This document shows, piece after piece, positions 44,184 to 53,639 of a stretch of 60,831 nucleotides of DNA; positions within the stretch are counted from its first letter, which is position 1, and each line of letters starts with the position of its first letter. The notes under the pieces are model-generated. The model searched no databases, was not told the DNA's origin, and worked only from the letters and a program-made list of their open reading frames with translations. Source of the DNA: an uncultured Alphaproteobacteria bacterium. Lineage in GTDB: Bacteria > Pseudomonadota > Alphaproteobacteria > CAAHEQ01 > UBA3637. The stretch covers positions 1 through 60,831 of the forward strand of contig CALXXX010000007.1 of the NCBI GenBank assembly GCA_944392795.1, in the 5' to 3' direction. Position numbers and translations under genes: made by a program.

Positions 44184-45041
44184 TTGAAAAATAAGCTGGG
44201 ACGAATCCGTGTTTTCAAAGGGCTCTATCGTAGGTATGCTGTTTATTTTTATCTTTTTTTGGCAGCAATGTTGATTTTGCTTGGTGTGTCGCATCATCCT
44301 GTTATTCAACATATACGAATAAGTATCGGCAATGTAACATCATCTATTGTTTCTGTTTTATATAAGCCTTTTGAAGGGGTAGGATATGCTGTTTCTTATT
44401 TATCAGAGCTGGGTGATCTTCATAGAGAAAATGTACGTTTGAAACAGGATAATGAAAAGCTTTTATATTGGGTTAATCGTTCTCAAAAATTAAAGCAAGA
44501 GAATGAACGATTAAAAAAAGAGCTTCACTTTATTGAACCTTCAGGAGTTCGTCGTTGGACTGCTTATATTGCGGCGGATAACGGTGGGTCTTTTTCTCGT
44601 TCTGTTCTGGTTCGTGCAGGAGAAAAAGATGGTATAAAAAAAGGTTTTGTCGCTCTTTATAATGAAGGGGTTATAGGGCGTATCGTTGATGTTGGCGATT
44701 CAGTGAGCCGTTTATTGTTGTTAACAGATTTTGCTTCTCGTGTTCCTGTGTTCGTCGGCGAGAAACGTTTGTTGGGAATTGTGCAAGGGAATAATACGCA
44801 GATATTGAATTTGACCTCCTTGCCTGAGGGAGCAGAAGTTAAAGTAGGAGACTATATCACAACCTCAGGGCATGCAGGCGTTTTTCCGCCAGATTTACCA
44901 ATCGGATCTGTTTCTAAAGTGACCGAGGAGGAAATTGAAGTTTTACCATTTGTGTTAAGAGAGGATACCAGTTTTGTTCAATTAGTAGATTATGGATTAG
45001 CCGGGCTGCTTGAAACAGATCCTTGTGAGGATGGCAAGTAA
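44184..45041 (+). CDS. mreC: Rod-shape protein MreC
   Basis: Bitopic protein linking MreB to PBP2 outside the membrane. It has 285 residues: a basic head, one helix (about 15-35), a coiled coil (about 75-115, VRLKQDNEKLLYWVNRSQKLKQENERL), then beta domains with NEGVIGRIVDVG and TSGHAGVFPPDLPIG. The start is TTG at 44184 behind GGAGAG. Overlaps mreD by one base. Confidence 0.95.
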   Translation: MKNKLGRIRVFKGLYRRYAVYFYLFLAAMLILLGVSHHPVIQHIRISIGNVTSSIVSVLYKPFEGVGYAVSYLSELGDLHRENVRLKQDNEKLLYWVNRSQKLKQENERLKKELHFIEPSGVRRWTAYIAADNGGSFSRSVLVRAGEKDGIKKGFVALYNEGVIGRIVDVGDSVSRLLLLTDFASRVPVFVGEKRLLGIVQGNNTQILNLTSLPEGAEVKVGDYITTSGHAGVFPPDLPIGSVSKVTEEEIEVLPFVLREDTSFVQLVDYGLAGLLETDPCEDGK

Positions 45042-45562
45042 TGATACTGATTGGATATAAAGCACATATATTTTATTTTTTAAAAAGTGGAATACCTTTT
45101 TTTGTTTCTTTTTTTCTTTTAATGATAGGTTTATTTCCTGTTCGACTTGCTTTTTTGACCCAATTACATGTTTCTTTGGTTTTTATTAGCTTATTTTATT
45201 GGATCATTTTTCGTCCGGATTTGTTACCTCCCATTGTTGTTTTTTTATTGGGTGTCTGTGCGGATTTGTTTTATCAAACACCTTTAGGATTATATACTTT
45301 TAGTTTTTTATTGTTTTATTTGATTATTATCAATCAACGTCGTTTTTTGACAAATCGTTCTTTTTCTTTTTTGTGGGGAGCTTTTAGTGTTTTTGTTATT
45401 CCTCTTTTTAGCGCGGAGTGGTTATTAGCTTCTTTACTTTTTTTACATTTTTTAAGTTTTTGGTCTATGATTGGACAAACTTTTTTTATAATCGGATTGT
45501 TTCCGCTGATTGCCGGGGGATGTGCTTGTTTATATCGTCGTTTTTTGGAGGTAGATGAATGA
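45041..45562 (+). CDS. mreD: Rod-shape protein MreD
   Basis: A 173-residue polytopic protein with about five helices, dominated by Phe and Leu, with the family-like VFLLGVCADLFYQTPLGLYTFSFLL. MreD is poorly conserved, so identity leans on position between mreC and mrdA. It overlaps both (1 and 4 bases). Confidence 0.9.
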   Translation: MILIGYKAHIFYFLKSGIPFFVSFFLLMIGLFPVRLAFLTQLHVSLVFISLFYWIIFRPDLLPPIVVFLLGVCADLFYQTPLGLYTFSFLLFYLIIINQRRFLTNRSFSFLWGAFSVFVIPLFSAEWLLASLLFLHFLSFWSMIGQTFFIIGLFPLIAGGCACLYRRFLEVDE

Positions 45563-47382
45563 CGTGGCAAGCAGATGGTAATAAAAAAATAACGCGTCGA
45601 ACATTTGTGATGGGGGGAGTTCAATTATTGTTGGCTTTTACTTTGTTTGGGCGAATGTTTTATTTGCAAGTTTTGGAGGCAGATAAATATCAGACGTTGG
45701 CGGATAAAAATAGGATTAGTTTAAAATTATTACCTCCACCTCGAGGGGCTATTTTAGATAGAAATGGTATTCCTTTTGCAATGAATCGAAAAATTTTCAG
45801 AGCAATGATTGTTGCAGAAGAAACAGGAGGAAAATTACGAAAGACTTTACAAAATTTTGGGAAATTAGTTCCTTTACAGGAGGAAGATTACGAACGTATT
45901 TTAAAGGAAATTAAGCGGAAAAAATCCTTTGTCCCTGTTCGTTTAAAAGATGATTTAAGTTTTGATGAGATGGCGGCGATACAACTTAATATTCCTGATT
46001 TGGCTGGCGTTTCCATAGAAAATGGTTTGATGCGTGTTTATCCTCAAAAGGAATTTGCTGCACATCCTGTGGGATATGTGTCTTTTGTTACAGAGCAGGA
46101 TTTAGAACAAGAGAATCTTTTATCTAAAATGCCAGATATTCGAATCGGTCGTACAGGAATTGAGCAGAGTTATCAAGATTTTCTTTATGGAGAGACTGGT
46201 AATAAAAAAATGGAGATTAATGCTGTGGGGCGAGAAATCCGAGAGCTGGAAAAAACGGATCCGATTCCCGGAAAAGATCTAATTTTAACTCTTGATTCAC
46301 GTCTTCAGAAAGCTGGATATGAAGCTTTAAAAAATGAATCTGGTTCTGCTGTTTTAATAGATGTGCAAACGGGGGAAGTTAAAATGATGGTTTCTACGCC
46401 CTCATTCGATCCCAATATTTTTAATGAGCCAGTAGATACTAAAACATGGTCTCGATTAAACACAAGTGATCGTCATCCCCTTTTAAATAAAGCTATTTCA
46501 GGATTGTATTCTCCAGGCTCTGTCTTTAAAATAGTTGTTGCATTAGCTGGCTTAGAGGCTGGAGTTATTACAGAAAAAACGAAAATTGATTGTGAAGGAC
46601 GTTTGTTTGTTGGAGAGCATCCTTTTCATTGTTGGAAACGAAGCGGGCATGGTCCGTTAAATTTGAAGCAGGCTCTTCAACACTCTTGTGATATTTATTT
46701 TTATGAGGTTGCTCGACAAACAGGAGTGGATAAAATTATAGAAGTTGCAGAACGATTAGGTTTTGGTCATAAAACGGGCATTGATCTGTTTGGAGAAAAA
46801 GAGGGGTTGATTCCTTCTCGTGCATGGAAAGAGGGACGTTTCGGAGATGCATGGAGGTTGGGAGATACAATGAATTTAGGAATTGGGCAGGGGTTTTTAT
46901 TAGCTACTCCCTTACAAATGGCTTTAATGATGGCTCATGTTGCTAATGGTGGGAAAAAACTAACTCCTGTGTTATCAATGGATGCCCGGAAGGAACCTGA
47001 AAAGTTACAGATTTCTTCTCGTCATTTAAGGATTATTCGAGAAGGATTAACAGCAGTTGTTAATAAACCCGGTGGAACAGCTTATCATGCTCGTATTGAT
47101 GTTGACGGCCAGAAAATGGCTGGTAAGACAGCGAGTACACAGATACGGCGTATTTCTTTAGCAGAAAGAGAAAAAGGTTTGAAAAAACAATCTGAATTAC
47201 CTTGGAAAGATAGAGATCATGCTTTTTTTGTCGCGTATGCCCCTTTGGAACATCCTAAGTATGCTATAAGTGTCGCTGTCGAACACGGCGGAGGTGGAGG
47301 AGCTATTTCTGCACCTATTGCAGGAATTATTATGCAACGAGCTTTGGAATTAGATAAAGAAGATAGGGAAAAATCAAAATGA
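45559..47382 (+). CDS. mrdA: Penicillin-binding protein 2 (peptidoglycan transpeptidase)
   Basis: Class B PBP that cross-links peptidoglycan along the cell side, with RodA. The 607-residue protein has one N-terminal helix, the dimerisation domain with RGAILDRNG, and a transpeptidase domain with active S321-V-F-K324 and SCD in place of SxN. The KTG box reads K523-T-A525-ST, an unusual replacement of the third Gly. A GGAGG site precedes the ATG, which overlaps mreD by 4 bases. Confidence 0.95.
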   Translation: MTWQADGNKKITRRTFVMGGVQLLLAFTLFGRMFYLQVLEADKYQTLADKNRISLKLLPPPRGAILDRNGIPFAMNRKIFRAMIVAEETGGKLRKTLQNFGKLVPLQEEDYERILKEIKRKKSFVPVRLKDDLSFDEMAAIQLNIPDLAGVSIENGLMRVYPQKEFAAHPVGYVSFVTEQDLEQENLLSKMPDIRIGRTGIEQSYQDFLYGETGNKKMEINAVGREIRELEKTDPIPGKDLILTLDSRLQKAGYEALKNESGSAVLIDVQTGEVKMMVSTPSFDPNIFNEPVDTKTWSRLNTSDRHPLLNKAISGLYSPGSVFKIVVALAGLEAGVITEKTKIDCEGRLFVGEHPFHCWKRSGHGPLNLKQALQHSCDIYFYEVARQTGVDKIIEVAERLGFGHKTGIDLFGEKEGLIPSRAWKEGRFGDAWRLGDTMNLGIGQGFLLATPLQMALMMAHVANGGKKLTPVLSMDARKEPEKLQISSRHLRIIREGLTAVVNKPGGTAYHARIDVDGQKMAGKTASTQIRRISLAEREKGLKKQSELPWKDRDHAFFVAYAPLEHPKYAISVAVEHGGGGGAISAPIAGIIMQRALELDKEDREKSK

Positions 47383-48539
47383 GTCTTTTTCTTGATCGAA
47401 ATTGCTATTTTAAGGATTATGAACTTTCTTTTAAAGATCGTCTTTTAAATTTGAGTTGGTCCTATTTTGTTTTAATTACTATAGTCGTTGGTATTGGGAT
47501 TTTACTTTTGTATTCTGTTGCTGGGGGGAGTATGGAACCTTGGGCGATAAAACAAACTTATCGCTTTGGTTTAGGGTGTTGTGTTTTTTTCTTTATTGCT
47601 TTGACTGATCTACGTCTTTGGATGAAATATGCTTATGTTCTTTATGGAATTTCTTTGTTGTTACTTATTGCTGTTGAAATTCGGGGCGAAATAGGAATGG
47701 GGGCACAACGTTGGCTTGACTTAGGGTTTATGCAATTACAACCTTCGGAATTGATGAAAATTACGTTAGTTCTAGCATTAGCGCGTTATTTCCATGGTAG
47801 TGATGAGGAAGATGTTAAAAGAACTCGCCATTTGATTATTCCTGCTTTAATGATGGGTGTTCCAGTTGGCTTGATTTTGATTCAACCAGATTTGGGAACA
47901 GCATCTATGCTTGTTTTTGTAACATTAGCCATTTTTTTCTTAGTTGGTGTTCAATGGTGGAAGTTCGCTGTTTTATTTGTCCTAGGATTAATTTCAATTC
48001 CAATTGGATGGCAATTTTTGCACGACTATCAAAAAGAAAGAGTTTTAACTTTTCTAAATCCGGAAAGAGATCCTCTGGGGACAGGATATCATATTTTACA
48101 GTCAAAAATTACGTTAGGATCTGGCGGAGTGTTTGGAAAAGGCTTCCTAGAAGGAACACAGAGTCATTTGAATTTTATACCAGAGAAACATACAGATTTT
48201 ATTTTTACGGTTTTATCTGAGGAGTTCGGTATGATTGGCGCTGGTGTTTTATTACTTTTATATATGATTATTATTTTCTATGGTTTCCAAATGGCTTTAA
48301 AAAGCTGTAATTTTTTCGGAAAGATTTTAGCTTTAGGGTTGACTGTGAATTTTTCTTTATATGTTTTTATTAATACAGCCATGGTGATGGGTTTGTTGCC
48401 CGTTGTAGGAGTTCCTCTTCCTCTTGTTTCTTATGGCGGATCTGCTATGATGGTCTTGATGGCCGGTTTTGGCTTTATTGAATGTGTGCATGTGAATGAA
48501 GAAATGGTTATCGGTCGATTAGGTTCTTCCGATAGTTAA
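47379..48539 (+). CDS. rodA: Peptidoglycan polymerase RodA
   Basis: SEDS-family glycosyltransferase that extends glycan strands in the elongation machinery. Of 386 residues, it has ten or so helices and the SEDS motifs GAQRWLDLGFMQLQPSEL, HTDFIFTVLSEEFGMIG, and VGVPLPLVSYGGSAM. It overlaps mrdA by 4 bases and closes the rod operon. Confidence 0.97.
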   Translation: MSLFLDRNCYFKDYELSFKDRLLNLSWSYFVLITIVVGIGILLLYSVAGGSMEPWAIKQTYRFGLGCCVFFFIALTDLRLWMKYAYVLYGISLLLLIAVEIRGEIGMGAQRWLDLGFMQLQPSELMKITLVLALARYFHGSDEEDVKRTRHLIIPALMMGVPVGLILIQPDLGTASMLVFVTLAIFFLVGVQWWKFAVLFVLGLISIPIGWQFLHDYQKERVLTFLNPERDPLGTGYHILQSKITLGSGGVFGKGFLEGTQSHLNFIPEKHTDFIFTVLSEEFGMIGAGVLLLLYMIIIFYGFQMALKSCNFFGKILALGLTVNFSLYVFINTAMVMGLLPVVGVPLPLVSYGGSAMMVLMAGFGFIECVHVNEEMVIGRLGSSDS

Positions 48540-48544
48540 AACCT

Positions 48545-49084
48545 TTATAATGCTTCTTTAATTTGGTTAATTAAAACAGAAGAGGAAAAATCAGCTTGTC
48601 CTTGAAGTGCTCCAATAATTTCTCCTTTTGCGTTGATAAGTAAAGTCCTTGGAACTTTTTCTCCTCCTAAGATGCGTAAAAGCTGCTCGTTTTCATCTAA
48701 AGCAATCGTTAAATTTTTTAAACGTCGCTCATAAAACACTTTCTCTATTATTTCTGAATTCTGTTCTCCTTCAGCTATTGTTAATATGATAACGGACGTT
48801 CCTTTAAATGTTTGTGCTAAACGATCTAAACTTGGTAATTCAAGTAAGCAAGGACGACAATTCGGTTTGAAAAAATTTAATACAATAACATGTCCATGAA
48901 AAGAAGATAAAAGAATATTATTTCCATCTTTGTCTTTGAAGCTGGCGGTAGATGGGATAGAAATCTCATTTTCAAGAATTTCAAATGATTTTTGAACAGC
49001 ATTTATTTTTGTTTGAGCGGCTAAAGGCTTGCCAAAAAGAATAAAAAGAGTTAAAAGAGAAAAATAAATAAAGCGATATAACAT
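48545..49084 (-). CDS. TlpA/ResA-like exported thioredoxin
   Basis: A 179-residue thioredoxin-fold protein with a signal peptide or membrane anchor (YRFIYFSLLTLFILFGKPLAAQ). The AhpC/TSA-like region gives VIVLNFFKPNCRPCLLELP with a CxxC active site (CRPC), and the cis-proline loop reads KVPRTLLI. It probably reduces disulphides outside the cytoplasm. It converges on rodA (5-base gap) and diverges from the small LptM-like lipoprotein. Confidence 0.88.
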   Translation of the reverse strand: MLYRFIYFSLLTLFILFGKPLAAQTKINAVQKSFEILENEISIPSTASFKDKDGNNILLSSFHGHVIVLNFFKPNCRPCLLELPSLDRLAQTFKGTSVIILTIAEGEQNSEIIEKVFYERRLKNLTIALDENEQLLRILGGEKVPRTLLINAKGEIIGALQGQADFSSSVLINQIKEAL

Positions 49085-49111
49085 TCTATAAACCTCTGTA
49101 AAAGGGAAAAA

Positions 49112-49234
49112 ATGAAAAAAATAACATACTATTTTATAATACTCTTTCTTTTTTGCTTGTCTGTCTCAGCTTGCGGACGTATGAACAGTCCGACAAAGCC
49201 GGAAGGTAGTATTTATCCTCGTAATTATTATTAA
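49112..49234 (+). CDS. Small LptM-like lipoprotein, 40 aa
   Basis: A 40-codon gene from ATG 49112 to TAA 49234 with AAAGGGA upstream. The first 20 residues form a lipoprotein signal (ITYYFIILFLFCLSVSAC, lipobox VSAC with lipid-bearing C21), followed by CGRMNSPTKPEGS and a YPRNYY ending. This matches the pattern CGxxGPLxxP...YPRxYP of the short lipoproteins now called LptM/YifL, which help LptD form its disulphides. Its end overlaps the facing PAS gene by 4 bases. Confidence 0.8.
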   Translation: MKKITYYFIILFLFCLSVSACGRMNSPTKPEGSIYPRNYY

Positions 49235-50118
49235 GTCAGCATTGGGTTCAGTTTAGCCCACTTCAATAAAGTAACTGGACTTGTTCCATTGTCCGGATAA
49301 ATAGAAACACCAATTGTGATTTTCAAAGAAATGGACTGTGTCTTATATAGGATCGGAATGTTGGCACAATTTTTTAATCTATCTATAATAATTTGAATAT
49401 TATTTTTATCTTTTATATTTTCAAAAAGAAAATAAAAAGAATCTTCAGCCGGTTTAGCAATTGTATCAACGCTTCTGATAGTTGACTTGAAACGTGAAAC
49501 TAGAATATCTAAAACATATCGTTTTGCCTCTGGTCCATTTCTTTCCTCAACATTTTTTAAATCTAGAACATTAACGACGACGACGGTTAAGAAAGAAGTG
49601 ATATTGGTTAAAACTCCTCTAGCTTCACGTAAAGCACGAAGAATTGCTTGATCTACTCTGTCATTAAAGAGAACAGGAGTAGGCAAATGAGTTTCCAAAT
49701 CAATGGGCGACATATGAGCTAAACGTTCTTCTAAGCTTTTATTTTTCTTTTCTAAAGCAAGAATAGGCGTTTGATCATACCCTTCTAACATAAATATTTT
49801 ATCATCACCGATAAAAATAGGAATAAGGCGTGCATTGATATGTATAACAGTTTCTGTAGACGTACGTAATTTTAAAGGGAAGTAATCGCTTCGTTTAGAA
49901 GTTGTTCTAAGCTTCTCTTCAAAAAGCTCTTTATCCGGTTCTGTTATGATATTTAAGATATGTTGATTAGTGAGTGTCTCTTTATCTCCGTTAAGAAAGC
50001 GGATAGCTGTTTCATTGAGATAAGAAATTTTTTCATCTTTAATGACACAAAAGAATGTATCAGTAATTTCTAAAAAATAGTCCCCTAGATGAGGTGCATT
50101 GATATTGTTTTCTAGCAT
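49231..50118 (-). CDS. PAS-degenerate GGDEF protein
   Basis: A 295-residue protein starting at ATG 50118, with GGGAAAA upstream; a GTG three codons earlier is possible. Residues about 15-125 fit a PAS sensor fold (FFCVIKDEKISYLNETAIRFL). The second half has a GGDEF-like outline (LETHLPTPVLFNDRVDQAI, ITIGVSIYPDNG), but the signature position reads AEDSF instead of GGDEF and the substrate-binding residues are replaced. It is therefore probably catalytically dead and may act as a binding or regulatory module. Confidence 0.75.
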   Translation of the reverse strand: MLENNINAPHLGDYFLEITDTFFCVIKDEKISYLNETAIRFLNGDKETLTNQHILNIITEPDKELFEEKLRTTSKRSDYFPLKLRTSTETVIHINARLIPIFIGDDKIFMLEGYDQTPILALEKKNKSLEERLAHMSPIDLETHLPTPVLFNDRVDQAILRALREARGVLTNITSFLTVVVVNVLDLKNVEERNGPEAKRYVLDILVSRFKSTIRSVDTIAKPAEDSFYFLFENIKDKNNIQIIIDRLKNCANIPILYKTQSISLKITIGVSIYPDNGTSPVTLLKWAKLNPMLT

Positions 50119-50254
50119 TTTTCCCACAAGTTTTAATAAACCAATATTTTAAAGGTATAAGGTATTTTATCGAAAATCAAGGGAAAAATACTGATTTTTT
50201 TATTGAGATGTTTTAATTTTCGCTGTAGTCTAACAAAAAGAGAGGAGAAAGTTA

Positions 50255-52048
50255 ATGAAGGGGAAATATCTTGTCTTGAGTATTCTAATGTTGTGGACTA
50301 TGAATGGTGTAGCTCAAACTGCTCAAACATCTTTAAGCGAACAACAAATGCAAGATTGTATGCGTCTTTTAGAAATTGCAGAGTTAAAAGAGGCAGATTG
50401 GATTTATTCTCAATGCGGTTTTGATGATGAAGAAATAGCTTGGTATACATGGGCGCCTCTTGTTTCGAAAGCGGAATATCCAAAAGCTTTATATCAATTA
50501 TGTATTCGTCATCCTAAAAATGATTATTCTACGCTGTATTGTCAGAAGTCTGCGGACTTGGGTTATTTACCAGCGATACTTCAAAATGCTCGAAAAATGA
50601 GACAGGATGGTAAAACAGAAGCTTATGTTCAGGCATTGTCGGATATTATAGAGCGCCATCCTTTGGACGGTAAGCAAGTTATCGCGACGGCAGAAGATAA
50701 AGCTGCTGTTGAAGCATATGCTGAATTAGGTTCTGTTTATCTTCAAGGAGATTTTGTCCCTCAAAATGTAGACTTAGCTTTACAGTATTTAAAGAAAGCA
50801 GCAGATTATGATAATGCTGAGGCTTCACATGCTTTAGGTATTATGTTGTATTGGAGTGGTGATAAAAAAGCGATTCAAATGGCCACTTTATATTGGTGGA
50901 AAGCAATAGCTTTAGGCTGTTTAGCAGCTGAGGAAAATTTAGGTTATTTAAATTTATACACTCAAGGTCGTTTACGTGAAAGTGATGCGCGACGGTTAAT
51001 GGAAGATCGAATGTTTACATGCAGTGCATCGAAAACAGTTGGTAAAAATGCTCACATTAAGACAGCAGATGAGTGTGATTGTGCAAGTGTCTTAGCTTGG
51101 AAGCGTTCACAGGGAACAAAGCCTTATACATTGCTTGTTATATCGGATAAAGAAGCCGAACTTTTAAGGGAAGACGGAAAAACAGAAAAAGTTTCTGAAG
51201 GAGATATAACTCAAGCGGGATATTTGGTAGATGAGATTAGGGCTTCTGCGGTGATTGTTAAAAAAGGGCGAGAACGACATGTTTTATTACCTCAACCGGA
51301 TGAAGATTGCCTTGAGTTGTGTCAAAATCCTAATCTTATTCCGACACGATATGTTAATGATATTGAACCTTATCATTTGAAGTTTACACAAACAGAATGT
51401 TTGCAATTAGCTCGTTCATTAGAAAATTTTAATGATATTAAACATCCTATTAAAGGAATGGGGGAGTGTCATTTACAAGATTGGAACACATGGGGAAATG
51501 GGGCTTTAAAAGAAAAGAGAAATAAACATTTATATGTCTTAGGAAATATAGAAGCTTCAAGTTATCTTCCCGCTTTTGTCGATCAAGCGGAAAGGTTATA
51601 TGCTCCGAACAATAAAAAACAAATGGCGCTTTTTGATCAAATGCTTACTTTTGTAACAAAACAAAAACCGACAGATTCTTTGTCGGCATTGAAAAAAGAA
51701 CAAGCTTATTGTATTCAAACAGCTGTGTATATGCAAGGACCTCATTATAACCCTCAACAAGCCTTTGCTTGGGCTGAAGCTGGAGCAAAAGAAGGATATC
51801 CACAGCAAATGAATATGTTGGGAATATTGTATGCAAAAGGGGAAGGAACGAATACGAACCAAGCATTAGCAGCAGAATGGTTTACTAAGGCTATTGAAGC
51901 TTCTTCTGTGCCATTCGTTGATGCTCAATTTAATTATAATCTTTTACAGAGCGGCGAAAGTTTTGAACAATTCCGTTATGGTTCTTGTAAGGATATTGTT
52001 GAGCCAACACGTCCTTCTGTCAGTGAGTTAATAGAGGTTTATCCATAA
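50255..52048 (+). CDS. Exported Sel1-repeat protein, 597 aa
   Basis: A signal peptide (MKGKYLVLSILMLWTMNGVAQ) is followed by Sel1-like helical repeats at about 155-235 (AYAELGSVYLQGDFVPQNVDLALQYLKKAA) and again at 495-550 (PQQAFAWAEAGAKEGYPQQM, LGILYAKGEGTN). Between them lies a 200-residue section with many Cys and several strands that I do not recognise. Sel1 repeats usually bind other proteins in the envelope. Its stop overlaps the next start by one base, tying it to the EFR1 ferredoxin gene. Confidence 0.8.
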   Translation: MKGKYLVLSILMLWTMNGVAQTAQTSLSEQQMQDCMRLLEIAELKEADWIYSQCGFDDEEIAWYTWAPLVSKAEYPKALYQLCIRHPKNDYSTLYCQKSADLGYLPAILQNARKMRQDGKTEAYVQALSDIIERHPLDGKQVIATAEDKAAVEAYAELGSVYLQGDFVPQNVDLALQYLKKAADYDNAEASHALGIMLYWSGDKKAIQMATLYWWKAIALGCLAAEENLGYLNLYTQGRLRESDARRLMEDRMFTCSASKTVGKNAHIKTADECDCASVLAWKRSQGTKPYTLLVISDKEAELLREDGKTEKVSEGDITQAGYLVDEIRASAVIVKKGRERHVLLPQPDEDCLELCQNPNLIPTRYVNDIEPYHLKFTQTECLQLARSLENFNDIKHPIKGMGECHLQDWNTWGNGALKEKRNKHLYVLGNIEASSYLPAFVDQAERLYAPNNKKQMALFDQMLTFVTKQKPTDSLSALKKEQAYCIQTAVYMQGPHYNPQQAFAWAEAGAKEGYPQQMNMLGILYAKGEGTNTNQALAAEWFTKAIEASSVPFVDAQFNYNLLQSGESFEQFRYGSCKDIVEPTRPSVSELIEVYP

Positions 52049-53013
52049 TGAAAATAGCTATTTATTATTTTTCAGGTTGTGGCAATACGGAGCTAATGGC
52101 TTTAAAAGCACAAAAGAAAATGCAGAGCATCGGACATGATGTTCTGTTGTTTCAGAATATAGAACGGCCTTTTCCGGAAGAAATTCCTCAAACAGACGTC
52201 GATTTTTTTATGATGCCGGTTTATTTTTTTGGACTTCCTGCTAATGTTGTTCACTATATTACACATATGCCTATTGTTGCCGGTCGCAAAGCCATTTTTA
52301 TTGCTGTTGATGGTGGCTGGAGCGGGACTGCTCGTCGATATGCCTCTTTTTTGTTAAGGGGGCGAGGGTATGAGGTTATTCATACAGCTCAAATTATTAT
52401 GCCTGATACCTTTCTTCCTTTAAAAAAATCTCAAATAGATGAAAAAGCAAGAAAAGAGCTTTTAAACCAAGCAGATGAACAGCTTCAAAAGACTTTAGAT
52501 GTTTTAAATCATTTACCTCCTTTAAAAAAGGAAAATATATTTCTTTTTATTATAGCTGCAATCGTTTATTTTCCACTTTTATATTGGATAAGACATACGA
52601 TGGGTTTTTGTTTCGTTTCAAAGAGTACTTGTATTCATTGTGGACGGTGTGCACAGAATTGTCCCAAGGGCGTGATACAAATGAAAGAAGGGCGTCCGCA
52701 TTGGTCTGTTGGGTGTGTTGGTTGTTTCAGATGTGTTCAGTTTTGTCCTGTTTCAGCAATTGATTTATCCTGGTATGGATTAGGGATGGGTATTTTAGGT
52801 GGAATATTGGGATGGGCTTTCTTTGGAGCATTTTTTGTATATTTAGGTCCGTTTATGGCAGGGTTGATGAAATGGGTTGGTCTGTTTTTAGGCTTTTATG
52901 TAGGAGCTTTTATTTACCAAAAAATTTCTTTACACTTGCCGACAGATAAAGCTTTGGTAATGTCTCATCGTAAAAGAATAGTTTTGTCAGATGAAGAAAA
53001 ACGCTTGTCATAA
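52048..53013 (+). CDS. EFR1-family flavodoxin/ferredoxin membrane protein
   Basis: A 321-residue protein with a flavodoxin-like domain (residues 1-160; YYFSGCGNTELMA, MMPVYFFGLPANV, VDGGWSGTARR), a hydrophobic helix (about 168-185), a two-[4Fe-4S] ferredoxin domain with C195-C198-C201-C205 and C223-C226-C229-C233, and a final hydrophobic hairpin (about 250-295). It should transfer low-potential electrons at the membrane. It is coupled to the upstream Sel1 gene and followed by two small genes that move with it here. Confidence 0.88.
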   Translation: MKIAIYYFSGCGNTELMALKAQKKMQSIGHDVLLFQNIERPFPEEIPQTDVDFFMMPVYFFGLPANVVHYITHMPIVAGRKAIFIAVDGGWSGTARRYASFLLRGRGYEVIHTAQIIMPDTFLPLKKSQIDEKARKELLNQADEQLQKTLDVLNHLPPLKKENIFLFIIAAIVYFPLLYWIRHTMGFCFVSKSTCIHCGRCAQNCPKGVIQMKEGRPHWSVGCVGCFRCVQFCPVSAIDLSWYGLGMGILGGILGWAFFGAFFVYLGPFMAGLMKWVGLFLGFYVGAFIYQKISLHLPTDKALVMSHRKRIVLSDEEKRLS

Positions 53014-53061
53014 GATATGTTTTTGTCTATGATGAGGGCGCATTGAATGAAGGAGAATAAA

Positions 53062-53628
53062 ATGAAGTTGCTTTTATGGACATTTGCTTTGATGACAGCA
53101 ATCGTTGGAAAAGCTTTTGCTAACCCAGCTTGCGCTGTTTGTACGGTGGCTATTGCCGGTTCTTTGACCATCGCAAGAAAATTAGGGGTAGATGATTGCG
53201 TCGTTGGTGTATGGGTCGGTGCAATGTTAGCAATGATTGGTTATTGGACGATTCGTTTTGTAGAAAAAAGGAAATGGACATTTAAGGGCTATAAAGTTTT
53301 CTGGATGGCTTTTTCTTTATCATTGGTCGGATTTATTTATATTAAAGATTTAACTTATACTCCGGATGTTATAGGTATTTTCTATATGGATTCTTTTTTG
53401 TTTACAACTTTGTTAGGTGCAGCTGTTTTAATTTTCAGTATGCATTTTTATGCTTGGATGAAAGAAAAAAATGGGGGCCATGCTCATTTTCCGTTTGAAA
53501 AAGTTGTCGTGCCAATTGTTTTAGTGTTAGCAACTAGTGTTTTAATTGCCTATTATCCAATTTGTAATTGCGCAAGAACAAGTGGCGTTGTTCCTGTGAC
53601 AGCTGATGTCGTACCAGGTTTTGATTAA
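53062..53628 (+). CDS. Membrane protein with conserved-looking CxxC, 188 aa
   Basis: The ATG at 53062 has AGGAG 6 bases upstream. An N-terminal signal (LLWTFALMTAIVGKAFA) is followed by C24-A-V-C27 in NPACAVCTVAIAG, then GVDDCVVGVWVGA and four more helices. HAHFPFEK and CNCARTSG lie near the end. From memory, proteins with a CAVCT...GVDD pattern occur in anaerobes and candidate-phyla genomes; this needs a search. It sits 48 bases after the EFR1 gene and 11 bases before a helical protein gene, so a shared redox task is likely. Confidence 0.72.
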   Translation: MKLLLWTFALMTAIVGKAFANPACAVCTVAIAGSLTIARKLGVDDCVVGVWVGAMLAMIGYWTIRFVEKRKWTFKGYKVFWMAFSLSLVGFIYIKDLTYTPDVIGIFYMDSFLFTTLLGAAVLIFSMHFYAWMKEKNGGHAHFPFEKVVVPIVLVLATSVLIAYYPICNCARTSGVVPVTADVVPGFD

Positions 53629-53639
53629 AGAGGGAGAAC

